From: Basidiobolus heterosporus B8920
Taxonomy: Eukaryota > Basidiobolomycota > Basidiobolomycetes > Basidiobolales > Basidiobolaceae
DNA: 18,645 bases
Direction: 5' to 3'
NCBI GenBank assembly: GCA_000697455.1
Contig: JNET01027054.1
Location: forward strand, 1-18,645
Positions within the stretch are counted from its first letter, which is position 1. Each line of letters opens with the position of its first letter. Positions 18,075 through 18,645 of the stretch are shown here, in pieces. The notes under the pieces were generated by a model. The model was not told the origin of the DNA. It searched no databases and was given only the letters and a program-made list of their open reading frames with translations. Both the position numbers and the translations under genes were made by a program.

Positions 18075-18308
18075 ATATTAATTCAGTTTTTGAATCAATT
18101 ATCGTATTTCCCAAAGGATATCTTCTCTTTTTGTTGAGAATTTTGCTCGGATTAAAGTAAATCTTTCCTATGACCATTGCTACGTTCCCTTTATTTCTTA
18201 AATTAAATCTTCGTAATCCATGGATAGCATTCAAGTTGGGTTAATCTATGTACAAATACGTTGTAGGGTACGAGTGAATTCAGGTAATGAAGTTGCTGCA
18301 TAAACCGG
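18075..18308. other. Convergent 3' regions of the SH3 gene and carnitine acetyltransferase
   Basis: 234 bases without a gene. A minus-strand AATAAA at 18190-18195 would serve the acetyltransferase gene; no canonical plus-strand AATAAA was seen for the SH3 gene. Confidence 0.55.
18190..18195 (-). terminator. Poly(A) signal of the carnitine acetyltransferase gene
   Basis: AATAAA on the minus strand, about 115 bases past the stop codon. Confidence 0.4.
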
Positions 18309-18645
18309 TTATGATTGAACAGTCTCTGCTTTCCCATTGACGGGTACAAGGTCTGCGGCATTGTTCTCTTTGCTCTGGATACTGTCAGAGAGCTTCCTGC
18401 CACCTATAGCTGCGATGCCATTTTTCTTCGTTGTTGGCAAAGGAACAAGAAATTGGGTACATAACTCTCGAGTTTCAACTAATGCTTCTTCGATGAGTTT
18501 CAAGAGTTTCTTCGGCTGCATGTTCTTGAGGCCAGTACAGTTGAAGTGTAAGGATCTTTCACGGATCATGTAGGCCAGGCCAAAGCCATCAGGAACAACT
18601 TCACCCCAGCCATACTGATCGAATAAGTCATCGGAGATTTGTGAT
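18309..18645 (-). CDS. Carnitine O-acetyltransferase, C-terminal end (cut by window edge)
   Basis: The minus strand is open from the window edge to a TAA, giving the last 111 residues or so of a choline/carnitine acyltransferase. The conserved block VVPDGFGLAYMIRERSLHF followed by NCTG is the substrate-binding region near the C-terminus; it is followed by the family's final helix (LLKLIEEALVETRELC). The enzyme moves acetyl groups between CoA and carnitine, in mitochondria or peroxisomes. The tail continues some 45 residues past that helix and ends in TVQS, which is not a PTS1 peroxisome signal, so the visible end does not itself target peroxisomes. The catalytic histidine and any mitochondrial presequence lie outside the window. 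Confidence 0.93.
   Translation of the reverse strand, partial: SQISDDLFDQYGWGEVVPDGFGLAYMIRERSLHFNCTGLKNMQPKKLLKLIEEALVETRELCTQFLVPLPTTKKNGIAAIGGRKLSDSIQSKENNAADLVPVNGKAETVQS

Noticed and set aside
1-18645. tRNA, rRNA, CRISPR array or bacterial-type operon
   Set aside because: No tRNA B-box (GGTTCGANTCC), rRNA-like stretch or spaced direct repeats were seen. Splicing and poly(A) signals show a eukaryotic nuclear region, so no operon or defence island is expected.

Overview
This window looks like nuclear DNA of a fungus, probably outside the Ascomycota and Basidiomycota (an inference, not proven by any single marker). The signs are protein genes cut by many very short GT-AG introns, CTAAC/CTAAAC-like branch sequences, AATAAA signals close after stop codons, a fungal-type G-protein gamma subunit with a CAAX box, and a fungal-style membrane SH3 protein. 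By reading splice junctions and keeping phase I could assemble eight multi-exon or single-exon genes end to end, plus one gene cut by the right edge. All 43 introns inferred are 54-76 bases, apart from one of 105.

Layout, left to right. Bases 1-823 are a fossil retroelement zone: the start of a Ty1/copia-type element on the minus strand, its LTR, and a second LTR-like fragment in the opposite orientation. Then come a secreted tectonin-like beta-propeller protein (minus, 948-2012); a long spacer of unclear content with a paired E-box; MAM33/p32 (minus, five exons, 2743-3724); a divergent promoter with small tandem arrays; a G-protein gamma subunit (plus, 4336-4670); the 26S proteasome subunit RPN3 (plus, 13 exons, 5279-7587); a convergent 966-residue protein with an armadillo-like head and a coiled-coil tail that I read as a CIP2A homologue (minus, 20 exons, 7804-11936); head-to-head with it the nuclear exosome cofactor MPP6 (plus, 12312-12950); a Reb1/TTF-I-type Myb factor with a lysine-rich N-terminus (minus, 13521-15633); a single-pass membrane protein with a C-terminal SH3 domain (plus, 16446-18074); and the C-terminal end of a carnitine acetyltransferase (minus, 18309 to the edge).

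The genes are ordinary eukaryotic neighbours, not an operon or a defence island. They cover protein turnover (RPN3), RNA decay in the nucleus (MPP6), Pol I or general Myb regulation (Reb1/TTF-I-like), mitochondria and acyl metabolism (MAM33, carnitine acetyltransferase), and signalling at the membrane (G gamma, SH3 protein). The most striking item is the CIP2A-like gene, because CIP2A is known mainly as an animal PP2A-B56 inhibitor and TOPBP1 partner. Secondary points are the membrane SH3 protein with three WDxxGN repeats, a perfect G-quadruplex motif made by a 7-bp tandem array in a divergent promoter, and the recurring use of AAG 3' splice sites in some genes.
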